Of a stretch of 64,000 nucleotides of DNA, positions 1 through 10,074 are shown piece after piece. Made by a program: the position numbers and the translations under genes. The DNA lies in the NCBI GenBank assembly GCA_035610365.1, contig CM069432.1, positions 15,624,001-15,688,000 on the forward strand. The letters are read 5' to 3'. Below the pieces are notes generated by a model. It saw only the letters and a program-made list of their open reading frames with translations, was not told the DNA's origin and searched no databases. Numbering within the stretch: the stretch's first letter is position 1; every line of letters begins with the position of its first letter. Origin of the DNA: Aquatica leii (Eukaryota > Arthropoda > Insecta > Coleoptera > Lampyridae).

Positions 1-108
1 CACACGCACCTTTACTACCACCCCCAATGCCTCCTTTTAGCAAAGCTGAGGATCGTTACGGCAACACGACGTACTCGGACTCTTACAGTAATAGCAATTC
101 CACATTTA
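1..108 (+). CDS. Exon (partial) of a Pro-rich RGG protein gene
   Basis: This is the 3' part of an internal exon; the 5' part lies left of the window. Read with codons starting at base 3 it gives HAPLLPPPMPPFSKAEDRYG and then a Ser/Asn/Tyr-rich run. It ends in A followed by a good donor, GTAAGT, at 109. The one base left over joins CT of the next exon to make a Thr codon, so the phase fits exactly. The composition (proline clusters, low complexity) matches the next exons. No domain is visible here. Confidence 0.75.
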
Positions 109-348
109 GTAAGTATTTCGTATACAGTGTGTTTCACTTTTCCTGAAGACACTTAAATATATACACTCCTTACGCTTTTGACAAGTTACAATCAGTGATG
201 ATTCTTAATGTTATCACCATAATTCAAACGCTGGAGTATGTAGTGGAGCACAAACTTTAACGGGAATTTTTTGTTATTTAAATGTCTTCGTGCAAAGTGA
301 AACGCGCCGTATTTAGCTATTAAATAAATTATCTTTTAATTACAATAG

Positions 349-741
349 CTTATGAGGCACCTAATACGCCGGCATATCCAACAACAATACCAGATTTAGG
401 TCAACCTCCACCTACAACAACTTACGAATCTTTTAATACAAACTATGTAAATCCTTATCAAAATCCCGATCCTCCCCTTCCTACTTATCCTTCGTTACCT
501 GTAGCAAACTCCGGTTCCACCCTGGACGATTACAACCCAGCCGAAGAATTAGAAACCTGGGATCCAGAACCTGGTTGGGAACCGCCGCCAGTTGTACAAG
601 ACACTCCAGACAGTCCTCCTATGTCAGAAAAAACCGGGTACACAGATCCAGTCGAGTACCACGACGAAATTATGTACGTTGGTGCGTCGGATGTCGATCA
701 TCGCGTTCTTCCTTCATTAATTAATGATTCAGTGTCGAAGG
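349..741 (+). CDS. Exon 2 of the Pro-rich RGG protein gene
   Basis: The exon starts after the acceptor ...TTACAATAG (AG at 347-348) and ends before a GT at 742. It is open throughout in the phase set by the preceding exon. It encodes a disordered Pro/Tyr/Asn-rich stretch (repeated PPP, YP and NP motifs), an acidic Trp segment (EELETWDPEPGWEPPP) and the motif DVDHRVLPSLI. A closely similar motif recurs in the next exon. Reading past the donor meets a stop within three codons, which supports splicing at 741. No enzyme domain is seen; this looks like a scaffold region of a nuclear RNA-processing protein, by inference from composition. Confidence 0.75.
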
Positions 742-799
742 GTATTTAATTTTATCGTTGTTTGTTATCTTAATATTAACGTCGTATCTGTGCATGTAG

Positions 800-906
800 A
801 TGGGAAGAATTTACACCGCAACAAAGATGTTGATCATCGTAATTTAATCAGCTTAACAGGATCTCCAAGCGATGTTCGTTCTTCTTGGTCTAATAAAAAT
901 GATCAG
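800..906 (+). CDS. Exon 3 of the Pro-rich RGG protein gene
   Basis: A 107-bp exon between the acceptor ...CATGTAG (797-799) and the donor CAG/GTAATG at 907. Using the single base carried over from exon 2, it reads DGKNLHRNKDVDHRNLISLT and then GSPSDVRSSWSNKNDQ, ending on a whole codon. The motif DVDHR-x-L-x-S-L is a second copy of one in exon 2 (DVDHRVLPSL), so it is probably a short linear motif used twice. I associate this motif only loosely with CTD-binding pre-mRNA factors (RPRD2/SCAF type). That assignment is from memory and weak. Confidence 0.72.
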
Positions 907-1678
907 GTAATGAAAAATGCTTCGTGTACAATAGGGTGGTCCAAATGCATTAAACTACCGGGAATTGTTGTCATGTGCTGGATTATCGGGGGTTTGGGGA
1001 TTAAACTTAATCGCAGGTTGGACGTTGACTAATTACGTCTTGCGACATAAGCGTCTTAAAAGAGAGAAGAGGGTGCTTAGGCACTATCCCCACTTCGGCT
1101 TGCACTGCTACCACTTGGTTGACCAGCTAAGATCAATCAGAAAGAAAGAGTCGGAATGAATGAATTGCCGATTTCTTGGAATACTGCGCCTACTGTGTAA
1201 CGGTTACCGGAGTGCGAGGACCACGACTAAGATTTGCGGTGATCGCAGGCCACTCTGGGCGCGCGAAATGGATAGCTAGCTTCCCATCGGCGCGGTGGTT
1301 ACAATGACTCATTAAGACAGTTGATGACGTAACGTGACTTCTCCAGATCACCGCATTTGTTCTAAGACGGAACAATAAGCAATTTTGACAAACTTTGTAG
1401 TTCAATGGAGTTGAGAGATGCGACTACATCAGTGATGCATTTGGGCGACTTCAAGCCTTCATCTAAGTGACAGTGGAATCAACGCCCGCTCCCGATAAGT
1501 CACTCTGATTAAAAAAATTTTGTTTTTTAATTCATTCCAACCTATGTTACGTACGGGCTGATATTGCATAAACATATTTTTTACAAAACGTAATAAAAAC
1601 AAGTTTTGTAGTTTAATTTTGGATCACTCTATAAAATCGTATCTAAAAGTGCAATAACGGTATTTTTTTATATTTAAG
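907..1678 (+). other. Intron 3 of the RGG protein gene, holding a GC-richer block
   Basis: A 772-bp intron from GTAATG to TTTAAG. Its ends are AT-rich like the rest of the gene, but about 975-1510 is clearly richer in G+C and lacks coding sense on either strand. The short ORFs in it are in no splice phase with the gene. No branch-point call was made. Confidence 0.65.
975..1510. repeat. Unidentified GC-richer block inside an intron, probably a short transposable element
   Basis: About 535 bp of visibly different base composition inserted in an AT-rich intron. The right edge runs into an A/T homopolymer region (GATTAAAAAAATTTT). I found no convincing terminal inverted repeats, tRNA-like A and B boxes or open frame, so the class is unknown. 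A SINE, a short non-autonomous DNA element or a structured non-coding RNA are all possible. Confidence 0.35.
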
Positions 1679-2725
1679 GATTTTCGTAACCCTGTTAAAC
1701 CTGCAAAAAAGAACGCGGATCAGGATTATAGAGTGCCTTTTATTGAAAGTTTGAAATTGCCGCCTCCTCCTCCGCCGCCACAAGCATTAACAAACGATGC
1801 AACGGATTCTCAGTTCAATCCGAATTACAACACAAGTACAAATCCATTTAGCCTAAGTACAAACTCGAATTCTTATTCTAATACGAAGAGTATTGATGCA
1901 TTTACCCCATTGAGTTCTAATTCTTCGAGAATTAATAATTATGCTATGGACTCTAACTATATTAACTCTAATTTGTCAATTCCTGCAGAATATTCGCCTA
2001 GACTGAACGACCAACCAACCAAAAGCAAGTTTTTAAATCAATCAAAGAAAATTCAGGATAATGTCGAAAGCATCGATATGGATTTGAGCGACGACAACGA
2101 AAATGATCAAAATTATTCTGCCGACGAAACGTCTTTCGAAGACTGCTTCGAACCTCCATCTGATTTATTAGACGACGTTGACGCAAATAACTTTTTAGAC
2201 AACGTAAATGAAAATTTAGATTTGGAAGATTTAGTTGTCGAAGATATGGAACCTTTAGATGAACCTACAAACGTAGCTGCCGAAACGTCGAGTTTTATGG
2301 TCAATCCGATGTATAGCGTGCCTCCTCCACCGTTCGAAAAACTTTCTCTTTCAAACATCAACATGAACGTTCAAGAACCTCCTCCTAATTGGATCGATCA
2401 AAAATATAAACAAGATAATTCGGGAGAAAAGGTGTTTGTCCCAGAGCCCGTTATACGAAATGACTTTGGCAATTTTCGAGGAAGAGGTACCATTATGAGG
2501 GGTAACTTTAACAACACCGGTTTAAGAGGTAATTGGGTTAATAATAACAATCGGGGAACTACTGTTCCGAGAGGAATATTAAGAGGTGGTATGAATTTTA
2601 GAGGTTTTATTCCTAGAGGCCGTGGTAGGGGTCGTGGTTTTAGAGGAAGAGGTCGGGGTGACGGTATTAGGGGCAGAGGAGATTTCAGAGGTAGGGCTGA
2701 TTTCAGAAATAGAGGTGGTTTCTAA
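1679..2725 (+). CDS. Terminal exon of a Pro-rich, acidic, RGG-box protein
   Basis: The exon begins after TTTAAG in phase 0, reads DFRNPVKPAKKNADQDYRVP, and stays open to a TAA at 2723. In order it has a seven-proline run (about 1757-1780), a long Ser/Asn/Thr-rich disordered part, an acidic region (about 2081-2260, many D/E and LDD/LED repeats), a short PPPPFEKLS motif, and a C-terminal arginine-glycine domain (about 2470-2722) dense in RGR, RGG and FRGRG. RGG boxes bind RNA and are usually methylated on arginine. With the polyproline this suggests a nuclear RNA-binding or transcription/processing cofactor. No RRM, CID or KH domain lies in the window; it could be further upstream. The family is not securely recognised. 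Confidence 0.85.
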   Translation, partial: DFRNPVKPAKKNADQDYRVPFIESLKLPPPPPPPQALTNDATDSQFNPNYNTSTNPFSLSTNSNSYSNTKSIDAFTPLSSNSSRINNYAMDSNYINSNLSIPAEYSPRLNDQPTKSKFLNQSKKIQDNVESIDMDLSDDNENDQNYSADETSFEDCFEPPSDLLDDVDANNFLDNVNENLDLEDLVVEDMEPLDEPTNVAAETSSFMVNPMYSVPPPPFEKLSLSNINMNVQEPPPNWIDQKYKQDNSGEKVFVPEPVIRNDFGNFRGRGTIMRGNFNNTGLRGNWVNNNNRGTTVPRGILRGGMNFRGFIPRGRGRGRGFRGRGRGDGIRGRGDFRGRADFRNRGGF

Positions 2726-3860
2726 TTTGTCGAAAATGGGACTGAGCTGATCCTTTGGTGTCAAATGCGCCAATTATTGTTTATTTAAATACCGCTGGTT
2801 TAAAGGCAGCTGGTGTATAAATGTTAACAGTGGTGTACTTAGAAGCCTAATTAATTCTAATTTTATTATTAAATTTTCATTTATTTATTCTATCTATACC
2901 ACTGAAGTATAATATTGACAAAGTATCACGTAATTTTTTTTTTAAAGACTGGTGGTAATTTATATCATTCCAAAAGAATTTCATTTGAACTTGCACTGAA
3001 ATCGTTGCAAGTTTTGGTTTTCGTGATTGCCATAAACGCAAAATTTGTTCAATCTTGAGTGTATTATAGAATTAGGTTGGTATATAAACTGTTAAAAGAA
3101 AATTCAATACCAATCTACACAAATTCTGAATAGTTTTAAAAACTATTTTCGCTTCTGAGCATATTCGTAAAGTTTAAATTGTATAAATTGTAAATACGAG
3201 AGTGACTGTTCAGAATTTGTTAACGATTTATTATTGTACAGTGGTTTTCTACTCCTGTAATAAGAAATGCAGTTTTTGGCATGTAACTATATTTAGTTCT
3301 AATTGTGTTTTGCTTTCTTATTTTTTAGAATATGTATTATGTACGTGTTAATAAAATTTATGCATACTCTTATTCATGTATGGTACATAAGTAGAACTTT
3401 AAAATAAAATCGATACGTGACAGATATTTCGAAATTGGCGCCATAAATTGGTACATAGTGATCGGATGTGTTTGGTTTGCGACTTGGCTAAAACATACGT
3501 AGTAATACGAATTTAATATACATAGTGCGTGATTTTTATTAAATAAGTTTCTCTCGTTATCCTTTGTTATATATTATGTTTTCTTAGGTGTAAAATATGT
3601 TCATAACGTTACGTTTAATGTGAAATTGAATCTAATGGCATTTAAATTTGTATTATCTAAATTATGTAACAAATAGCGTAATATTAAGATTCCTGCTTAG
3701 TTTTAAAACTAATTTTCTACGTTTTCTATTACTCATTTTGAACACATTTTAGAGTAAGAAAGCAAAACATTTTTAGGCTTTTTATATGTACATGAAAATG
3801 TTAGTGAATGTATTTATAGTACCTTCACAATGTGATTTGAAAATAAACAAAGTAAGGTTA
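2726..3860 (+). other. 3' UTR and downstream flank of the RGG protein gene
   Basis: AT-rich, non-coding on both strands. Candidate poly(A) signals AATAAA lie at 3350-3355, 3403-3408 and 3842-3847. The sequence does not show which is used, so the end of the transcript is unknown. No inverted terminal repeats or coding remnants were seen. Confidence 0.45.
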
Positions 3861-4234
3861 TCAAGTTTTCTCCTATACTACAGCACCATTTCTTTTAGTT
3901 GCTTTTTTCTGTCTTTTGTTGGTTATTGATTATTTTGAATACTTAAATTGTAGTCTAAAACTTATAGAATGTAAATAATTTAAAATTTGGTTCATTTTCC
4001 TAATTTCATTAGTTCCTTCATATTTTTAACAAATTAAGAATATTTAATTCTAAACGTAATGCATTTAACGCAAAATACTTTATGGAAAGCATTCATTAAA
4101 AAATTAATTTTATCTAACAAATGCAAAAATTACGCGTTGCTATAAAACTAACGAATTAAACATGCGATGGGTTTTGATTAGTCTAAAATTTTTACGTGAT
4201 GATTAAAAGAATGTAATAACTCACTATATTACAA
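3861..4234. other. Spacer upstream of tRNA-Phe
   Basis: AT-rich spacer with no gene, repeat or structure I can support. It is the 5' flank of the tRNA gene. Confidence 0.5.
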
Positions 4235-4307
4235 GCCGAAATAGCTCAGTTGGGAGAGCGTTAGACTGAAGATCTAAAGGTCCCCGGTTCAATCCCGGGT
4301 TTCGGCA
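4235..4307 (+). tRNA. tRNA-Phe (anticodon GAA)
   Basis: A 73-nt cloverleaf. The acceptor stem GCCGAAA (4235-4241) pairs fully with TTTCGGC (4300-4306), with discriminator A at 4307. The D arm carries the A box TAGCTCAGTTGG. The anticodon stem TTAGA/TCTAA closes the loop CTGAAGA, placing GAA at 4268-4270, exactly nucleotides 34-36. The T arm carries the B box GGTTCAATCCC. There is no intron and no encoded CCA, as expected for a eukaryotic nuclear gene. A run of ten T follows for pol III termination. All stems pair, so the gene looks functional. Confidence 0.97.
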
Positions 4308-4309
4308 GC

Positions 4310-4319
4310 TTTTTTTTTT
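4310..4319 (+). terminator. Pol III terminator of tRNA-Phe
   Basis: An uninterrupted run of ten T starting three bases after the tRNA discriminator base, the usual RNA polymerase III stop signal. Confidence 0.85.
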
Positions 4320-4639
4320 ATTGATCACAATTTGTTTATATATTTTTAATTTACACAAACAGATAACAATTCATATTTACTAATCATTTTGATAAAGTTT
4401 CTAAATTTAGTTAAAAAAAAATATTATTTGATAACATTTTCAGTAGGCAATTTTTTTTCATATTTGCAAATCTCACGCGTAGGGGAAGTCGGGGCAAAGA
4501 GTTACATTTAGTATTTTGGCACTATTATTTTATTGTTAATATAGCATTTTAACAGTTTTTTCGATTTCAACAAATTATTTCATGTTGCTATAAACATTGA
4601 ATATCCATTTAATCATTTAACAACAAATTGGGCAGTTTT

Positions 4640-4715
4640 GAAAATGTTGTAAATGTCTCATTGTGCCCCATATAAGAGGTAAAATGGGACAATTATAGGG
4701 GCAAAGTAAGACACA
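4640..4715. repeat. Left subterminal repeats of pogo-like A
   Basis: Variants of the TIR core GGGGCAAAGTGAGACA occur at about 4652-4670 (inverted: GTCTCATTGTGCCCC) and 4700-4714 (GGGGCAAAGTAAGACAC). Matching copies lie near the right end at about 11889-11913 and 11935-11963. Repeated copies of a TIR core near both ends are typical transposase-binding arrays. Confidence 0.6.
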
Positions 4716-4918
4716 ACTAAAACAACACAATAATAAGAACAAGACTATAATTATGCAAGTAAATTTACTTTAATAGACATTCTAAATATAGGTAGGGAAG
4801 GGTGCGCCACAGTGAGACAAAAAAATGTTTTTAATTACTTAACAGAAAAAAAAATATTACAACTGTTTCATTGTATGCGTATTCTTTTTAGCGCATGTTC
4901 AATAATGAAAAATCTAGT

Positions 4919-5300
4919 TCAAATTTGAAGGGCGTTTGAAGCCTTTTTGTTGTCCACAAACAAATGGGTGCTGGTAGGATCATTTTTATGTCGTCTAGTG
5001 ACACCGATGCCACGTCCGGAACAGCAGGAAACACAGTGGCGTTCATCTTTCACACTTTTTCTTAGGAATTTGATTTCTACATCGTTTTGAAGATCTTTCT
5101 CTTTAACAACTTGCCCTATATAAAAAATCTGCTAAATTTGTTTTGAAATGCACTAGCACGAAATCATCAAGTATGGGCTCCCTATCCAATTCTTCAAATC
5201 CAGAAGGATTTAATGCTGGTGGCCATTCTATATCCTCATCCGAATCCTCCATAGGGCTTGAAACGGCAACTTCATCTTCCGACGATGATACGTCACTTAT
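4919..5300 (-). pseudogene. C-terminal tail of the element B transposase, beyond the insertion
   Basis: Directly after the TTAT target site on - the sequence reads ISDVSSSEDE, then an acidic region (EDSDEDIEWPPALNPSGFEE). After a frame change it continues to YIGQVV...VEIKFLRKS and a Cys-rich end (HCVSC..GRGIGVTRR). The IGQVV...FLRKS segment matches the small beta-rich tail found at the C terminus of many insect pogo/Tigger transposases; element C ends the same way (YVEKI...NFMRRK). Its position exactly at the other side of the insertion shows one gene split by a transposon. Confidence 0.65.
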
Positions 5301-5646
5301 GGGGAGGTTCTCATGTAAAATTTTCAAAAAATCGATTTTTTTTATTACATTTTTCGAAAGGTATAAGTGTATACTTTATTGTGTTAAAAGCGTTTTTCGA
5401 TCCGCGCATCACAAGAGTTTCTACAGCCCATTATTTGAACCGATGTCCCGGCCGCCACGGGTCGCTCTCAGCTCGAGACGCGCGACTCAGGTAGAAACCT
5501 TTTCTCGGCATTATGCACGTTCCCATAATGCAGAGGGCGCCACTTTTGCCGCGACTGAACAGCTGATGCTTGTAGCGCATCTGAATAGTTAGTAATTCGG
5601 CATTGTCCATGCAAGCCGGTCGCGTGTGCGTTTGTTGGACGTAAAC

Positions 5647-7373
5647 ATGCCGAATTTATATAAAAAAGGCAAGCGCGGAAGTGCGAATCGTCATTCTCGA
5701 CGTTCGAAGGACAAATTCAAGCGAAATCAGTTTACCGCCGAAACCGATACCGACTTTGTGAGCACCTCTGCGAAGAAGTTGAAAAGTGCGAGTTACGAGG
5801 ACATTGAAGTGAACCCGAACATTAATTACGTAATTTGCAACTTTTTCACCATCTTCAACTTCTTGAGTCAGTGTTTGGTTTGCAAGTCCTGCGGCGGAGA
5901 CGTGAAATTCGACCGTACACAGGGAGCAGGATTAGCCTTCAAACTTGTGGTGAAGTGCTCGTGCGACACCCAGTATGTGTTTTCGATCCCCAACATCGGC
6001 CAATCGTACGAAGTCGACCGCCGTTTCATGTTCGCGATGCGCATGCTGGGGGTCGGACTGCAAAGTTTAAAGGTCTTTTGCGGGCTCATGGACATATCAA
6101 GTACATACAGCAACAACATCTACTACAGTTTTCTCACCATGCTTCAAACTGCCTCAAAATCAGTTTTCGAAGTGATCCAAAAGAAGGCTGTCGACGAGGA
6201 AATCCACCTGAATGCTGAAAACGGTAATGAATCACGGCACTTGAGCGTTTCAGGAGACGGTTCGGCGAAAAAACGAGGGTTCTCGTCACTTTTTGGGATT
6301 TCTTCACTGATTGGAAAATACTCCGGCAAAGTTTTGGACTTTGTTGTGAAATCCTCATTCTGTCAATCTTGTGCTAATTGGGCGTCGAAGAAAGGAACGG
6401 CAGAATACGATGAATGGCTGCACTCGCATGACGAAAACTGCAGTGCGAATCACCACGGCAGTGCAGGGAAAATGGAGGTTGATGCCATGAAGGAAATGTT
6501 CGCGCGTTCAGAGGAAATGCTGTTGATGAAATATACCAATTACATCGGGGACGGAGACGCAAAAACCTTCAAGGCTCTCTTGGACTTGGATCCATACGAA
6601 GACGTTACTCTACATAAAAAAGAATGCGTCGGTCACGTGCAGAAACGTATGGGTAGCAGACTGCGAGCAGTGAAGAAAGGAACCAAGGGACTTGGAGGAA
6701 AAGGCGCGGGTAAGCTGACGGACAAGCTGATAGCTGATTTGACGACCTATTACGGACTGGCGATCAGAAGACACCCCGACTCCGCAGCGAAGATGAAGGA
6801 TGCTGTCTGGGCTACATTCCTCCACAAGTGTTCGACTGACAAGGATCCGCAGCATATGAAGTGTCCAGAAAGTGTTGACAGCTGGTGTAAGTGGCGTGTG
6901 GCAGAGGCGAAAGGCGAATTGGCTTCATTTGAACACGACCATCCTCTTCAGAAGAACGTCCAAGATGCGATCAAACCCGTCTACGAGGCTCTTTCCGCTG
7001 ATGATTTGTTAAACCGCTGCACTGGAGGAAATACCCAAAACTCCAATGAATGTTTCAACGGCTGTGTGTGGAGATTGGCTCCGAAACACTTGCATTGTGC
7101 TGCTCAGACCATCGAATGTGTCACATATATAGCTGCGAACTTGTTCAACGAAGGAGGATCGTCGTTGTTGAAGACGCACTGGGAGTTACTGTTGGCCTGG
7201 AAGCAACCCATTACGTCCGAACCTCTGATGAGCAACGACTGCAAGCTGCCGAACGGAACGTGTCCAGCTACGCGAGGACGGCTTATCTAGAGAAAAAAAT
7301 TCGGGCCATTTCTCAGCACGAGCAATTCGAGTTGGAGGAAGGACTGCTTTACGGACCTGGGATTGCAGACTAA
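5647..7373 (+). pseudogene. Mutator/Kolobok-like transposase, near intact
   Basis: The start ATG at 5647 gives MPNLYKKGKRGSANRHSRRS, a basic N terminus. A Cys pair pattern follows (CLVCKSCGG ... KCSC), a likely zinc-binding fold. Then come candidate catalytic residues: Asp204 (VSGDGSAKKRG), Asp302 (YIGDGDAKTF) and Glu468 (SNECFNG). A second Cys/His cluster (FCQSCANW ... HDENCSANHH) lies between the first two, a common position for an inserted domain in Mutator-type RNase-H folds. The frame runs to 7290. The family-like ending (RTAYLEKKIRAISQHEQ to GPGIAD, stop at 7373) is in another frame from about 7180, so there is one frameshift near 7180. Otherwise the gene is open. Confidence 0.8.
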
Positions 7374-7728
7374 TCGTGAGTTATGAGAAAAATTCCGCGA
7401 AAACACATTACCTGAAACCGCAAAAACCTTCATTTTCGGATTTTGGTTCAATTTTTTCATTTTTTGGTCCGCCATATTGGATCGGCCATTTTGAATTTTG
7501 AAAAACTGACTTCAGATTCGGATTCAGCGATGTTCAAAACTATTAATTCCATGTCATTGTTGCGAAAAATTGACATTTTATCACGAATATTCCATCCACT
7601 ATGTTCCCAAAACTTTAAGCGCGTTTATCTCGAAACATGATTTTTCCAGACTGCGTACAATTTCATTTGAGAACGGTTCGATGTACAACCTTAAACTTTT
7701 GCCCGCTCGAAAGAAAACCTTTTTCTCT

Positions 7729-7882
7729 GGAGTATAGACCTATAAAATGTACAAATTGTTTATATTAACGATTTTTTATAAGGCCTTGAAGTGGAAAAAA
7801 AGACCCGAAAGAACGGCACTTTTTTTTCAGATCCACAATTGTCAAATTTCGACTTTTTTCAAATGTTATAGGTCTATACTCC
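7729..7882. repeat. Internal inverted repeat of the Mutator/Kolobok-like element
   Basis: GGAGTATAGACCTATAA (7729-7745) is repeated in perfect inverse at 7866-7882, 120 bp apart, in the 3' non-coding part of the element. The function is unknown. A 17-bp perfect match suggests a structural or binding role in the element rather than chance. Confidence 0.7.
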
Positions 7883-8169
7883 AATAAATTGAATTCGCTT
7901 TTTGAAGGTATTTTTCTTTTTTTGTTACAGTCAAATCCTGAGGAGCCAGGTTGTACGCAACTTTCCAGTGCAGCGCTGACGTCACTCTACACTGTTACTC
8001 ACCACGGGCGCCATTTTGATTGAAATTCAATAAAAAAATTTGAAAATATAGACAATAGAATAACCTTTCAGAATCCCCAAACCTTACCCTGCTATCTCTT
8101 TTCATTGCTAAGAAAAAAAATTCCAAACTTTGCCTACTTTTTGGTCGTTTACATGAGAACCTCCCCTTA

Positions 8170-9626
8170 TTGGTTTCTTTTTACGTAGAACGGAACTTTT
8201 CTTTAAGGAAAGCTTTTTTCTGGGGTGTCAGTTGCAATGCAACTGCGTCCTTTGGTACGTGCTTTTTTGGACTTCCTTGCTCCGGCTTTTGGAAACCCTT
8301 TATACTCTTCTGGAGAAATAAAGAGATTGCTTGGTATTGTACTGGTTCCTGGAGTAGAAGTATGAGCTACATTTTGTCTTGGCGATTCTTCCACGTTAGG
8401 TGGAGTTAGTTCTATTGCTGTTTGCGGAAGTTGTTTTGGAGAAGGTGTTTCACATTCTTCCTTTCTCATTGTATTGTCAGTTCCTATATGTTCTATTTCC
8501 ATCACTTCACCAGCTTCGCCAGGAAAATCACCATCGGTTACGTAGCTAACGAGAAAATCGTCATCGGAAAAAACATTACGGTCGAACGGGTAAATGCCCG
8601 CTTTCTTGAATCCAGATATATTTGCAGGAGTCATAGCTCTTTGGTGGGCTACGCCTACACAGCTGGCAACTCTATAAATACTCATTGGAATCCCAGGATT
8701 GTGAAGCAACCAAGAGTCGACTGCGGCGTTATAATGAGACCTGAACAAATAAAATACAGTGACGTCAAGAGGCTGTAGCTTATTGCTACAATCAGGGGGT
8801 AAGGTGACAATAGTAACTCCATGATCTTTGGCTAAGTTCAAAGTTTCGATTGTCAAATGATTTTCATGGTTGTCGTATATAAGGACAGTTGGATTGTCCT
8901 TTGATGAATTGCTATGATTTATGAAATGTCTCATAACTGAGGGATACAGCTCACTAGTCATCCACCTACTTATAGAGGCTAGACCTAACATCCCTGGACG
9001 ACGTTCCACGTTTACCGCTTGTGCTCTGACTGATTTGTTTTTGATCTTTAGGTGCCAATATTTTTTTTTGGTTTTTGTACTGTGGTTGTTGCCGTTTTAT
9101 CCAGATTAAATATACGACACCCATCGGCAAATTTGTCAGAACGTTTGTAGACCTCTGCTAAATTATCAAAAAATTTAGACACATTGTGCCTATTGAATGA
9201 GGTTGTTCTAGATATACTGCATCCTTCTGGTTGACGAATGCTAATTTCTGGATGACGTTTCAAGAATCCCTGCATCCAGTCAACACCTGCTCTCTTATTA
9301 TCTTGCCAACTGTGTGGAGTTTTAATGTTATGAATTGCTGCCATTTCGTATGCCAGTTCTCGAAAGTCTTTTGTTGATCTTCTATAACACATTTTGGAGC
9401 AGGTTATCATGTATTCCTTTAAAAATGTTTCTTGTTCGTATGAAAATACCAGGCGACATTCATAGTTCGGCGTCATACGAATAGGTAAATTTGAATTCTC
9501 ACTTGCTTTTTTTACGTATCTAAAGAGCGTCTGATACTTAACGTGATACTGTAAAGCAGCTTCTCTAAGTGAAACTTTACGTCCATTTATATCACCTTTT
9601 AAAACTGTTTCAACAGCCTGCCTCAT
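8170..9626 (-). pseudogene. Pogo-like transposase of element B, N-terminal and catalytic part
   Basis: The first frame (9626-9048, 192 aa) has a psq/CENP-B-type helix-turn-helix (REAALQYHVKYQTLFRYVKK), a second DNA-binding segment (WMQGFLKRHPEISIRQPE) and the first catalytic Asp in FNLDKT, where DET is usual. The next frame (about 9009-8203) has the second Asp in LIYDNHENHL and the third in KLQPLDVTVF, the DDE_1 pattern of pogo/Tigger. Between the frames there is a frameshift and the conserved stretch after the first Asp is shortened, apparently a deletion of about 50 codons. Another frame change occurs near 8200. The gene is dead. Confidence 0.8.
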
Positions 9627-9819
9627 TGAGTCTTCTGATAATGTTTCCTTATCGGTCTTCCTCTTTCATCACCTTAGCATTGCTTCGCCTAAAGCTTTGG
9701 CTTTAAAAAAACCAGAGGTTTTGCAGACAATAATTTAAATTGAAAAATATGGGCCACGATGAGACACGTTTCATTGTGTCCCATATATCTTGTCTCAAGT
9801 TGGCCCAAAGCACATGCCG

Positions 9820-10074
9820 AATAGATATTATAGGTTAAATAAAAACTAATTAAACCAGAGCAAATCCCTCTATAGCATAGTGTGGTTTAATGATTATGGT
9901 AATTAACAGGAAAAAAATACTTACTAATTTCAGCGTTTTTTAATCGCAAATTCACAGTGGAAAATATGCAAAATATTTACTTTCAGTAGCCAAGAAACGT
10001 TAAGTCACTAAAGAATCTAAACGAACAAGTGTAATAAATTGCTACCGGCATGAAAATGTGTAGATGTAACTATT
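9820..10074. other. 3' non-coding part of pogo-like A between its gene and element B
   Basis: AT-rich, without coding sense. It lies between the end of A's transposase tail and the right edge of B and belongs to A. Confidence 0.5.

Larger units (their letters stand above)
5301..8166 (+). mobile_element. Complete Mutator/Kolobok-like DNA transposon (innermost element)
   Basis: The left end GGGGAGGTTCTCATGTAAA (5301-5319) is repeated in inverse at 8148-8166, a perfect 19-bp terminal inverted repeat. Both sides are flanked by TTAT (5297-5300 and 8167-8170), a 4-bp target duplication, and removing the element joins pogo-like B sensibly. One transposase gene is on +, opposite to the host element. 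Mutator elements normally duplicate 8-10 bp, whereas Kolobok uses TTAA. The protein resembles the family labelled Mutator-like transposase in insect genomes, so I leave the superfamily open. It looks the youngest layer of the nest. Confidence 0.85.
4791..9819 (-). mobile_element. Pogo-like DNA transposon B (middle element)
   Basis: A second pogo/Tigger-type element inserted in A after A's transposase gene. The left end is near 4791 (GGTAGGGAAGGGTGCGCCAC, then GTGAGACAA). The right end near 9819 carries an imperfect inverted copy (TTGTCTCAAGTTGGCCC). The transposase is on - and begins at 9626. Its reading is interrupted at 8166 by the Mutator/Kolobok-like element and resumes at 5300, where the C-terminal tail continues to about 4919. 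The exact ends are less certain than those of A because the TIRs are diverged. Confidence 0.65.

Noticed and set aside
724-1032. 102-codon frame as an independent gene
   Set aside because: It begins inside exon 2 and reads through two introns; only 800-906 is coding, in the splice phase of the RGG gene.
1190-1405. Minus frame inside intron 3
   Set aside because: No domain, and it lies in the GC-rich intronic block; likely chance.
8170-8409. Plus-strand frame at the edge of pogo-like B
   Set aside because: Shadow of the transposase on the other strand; no protein features.
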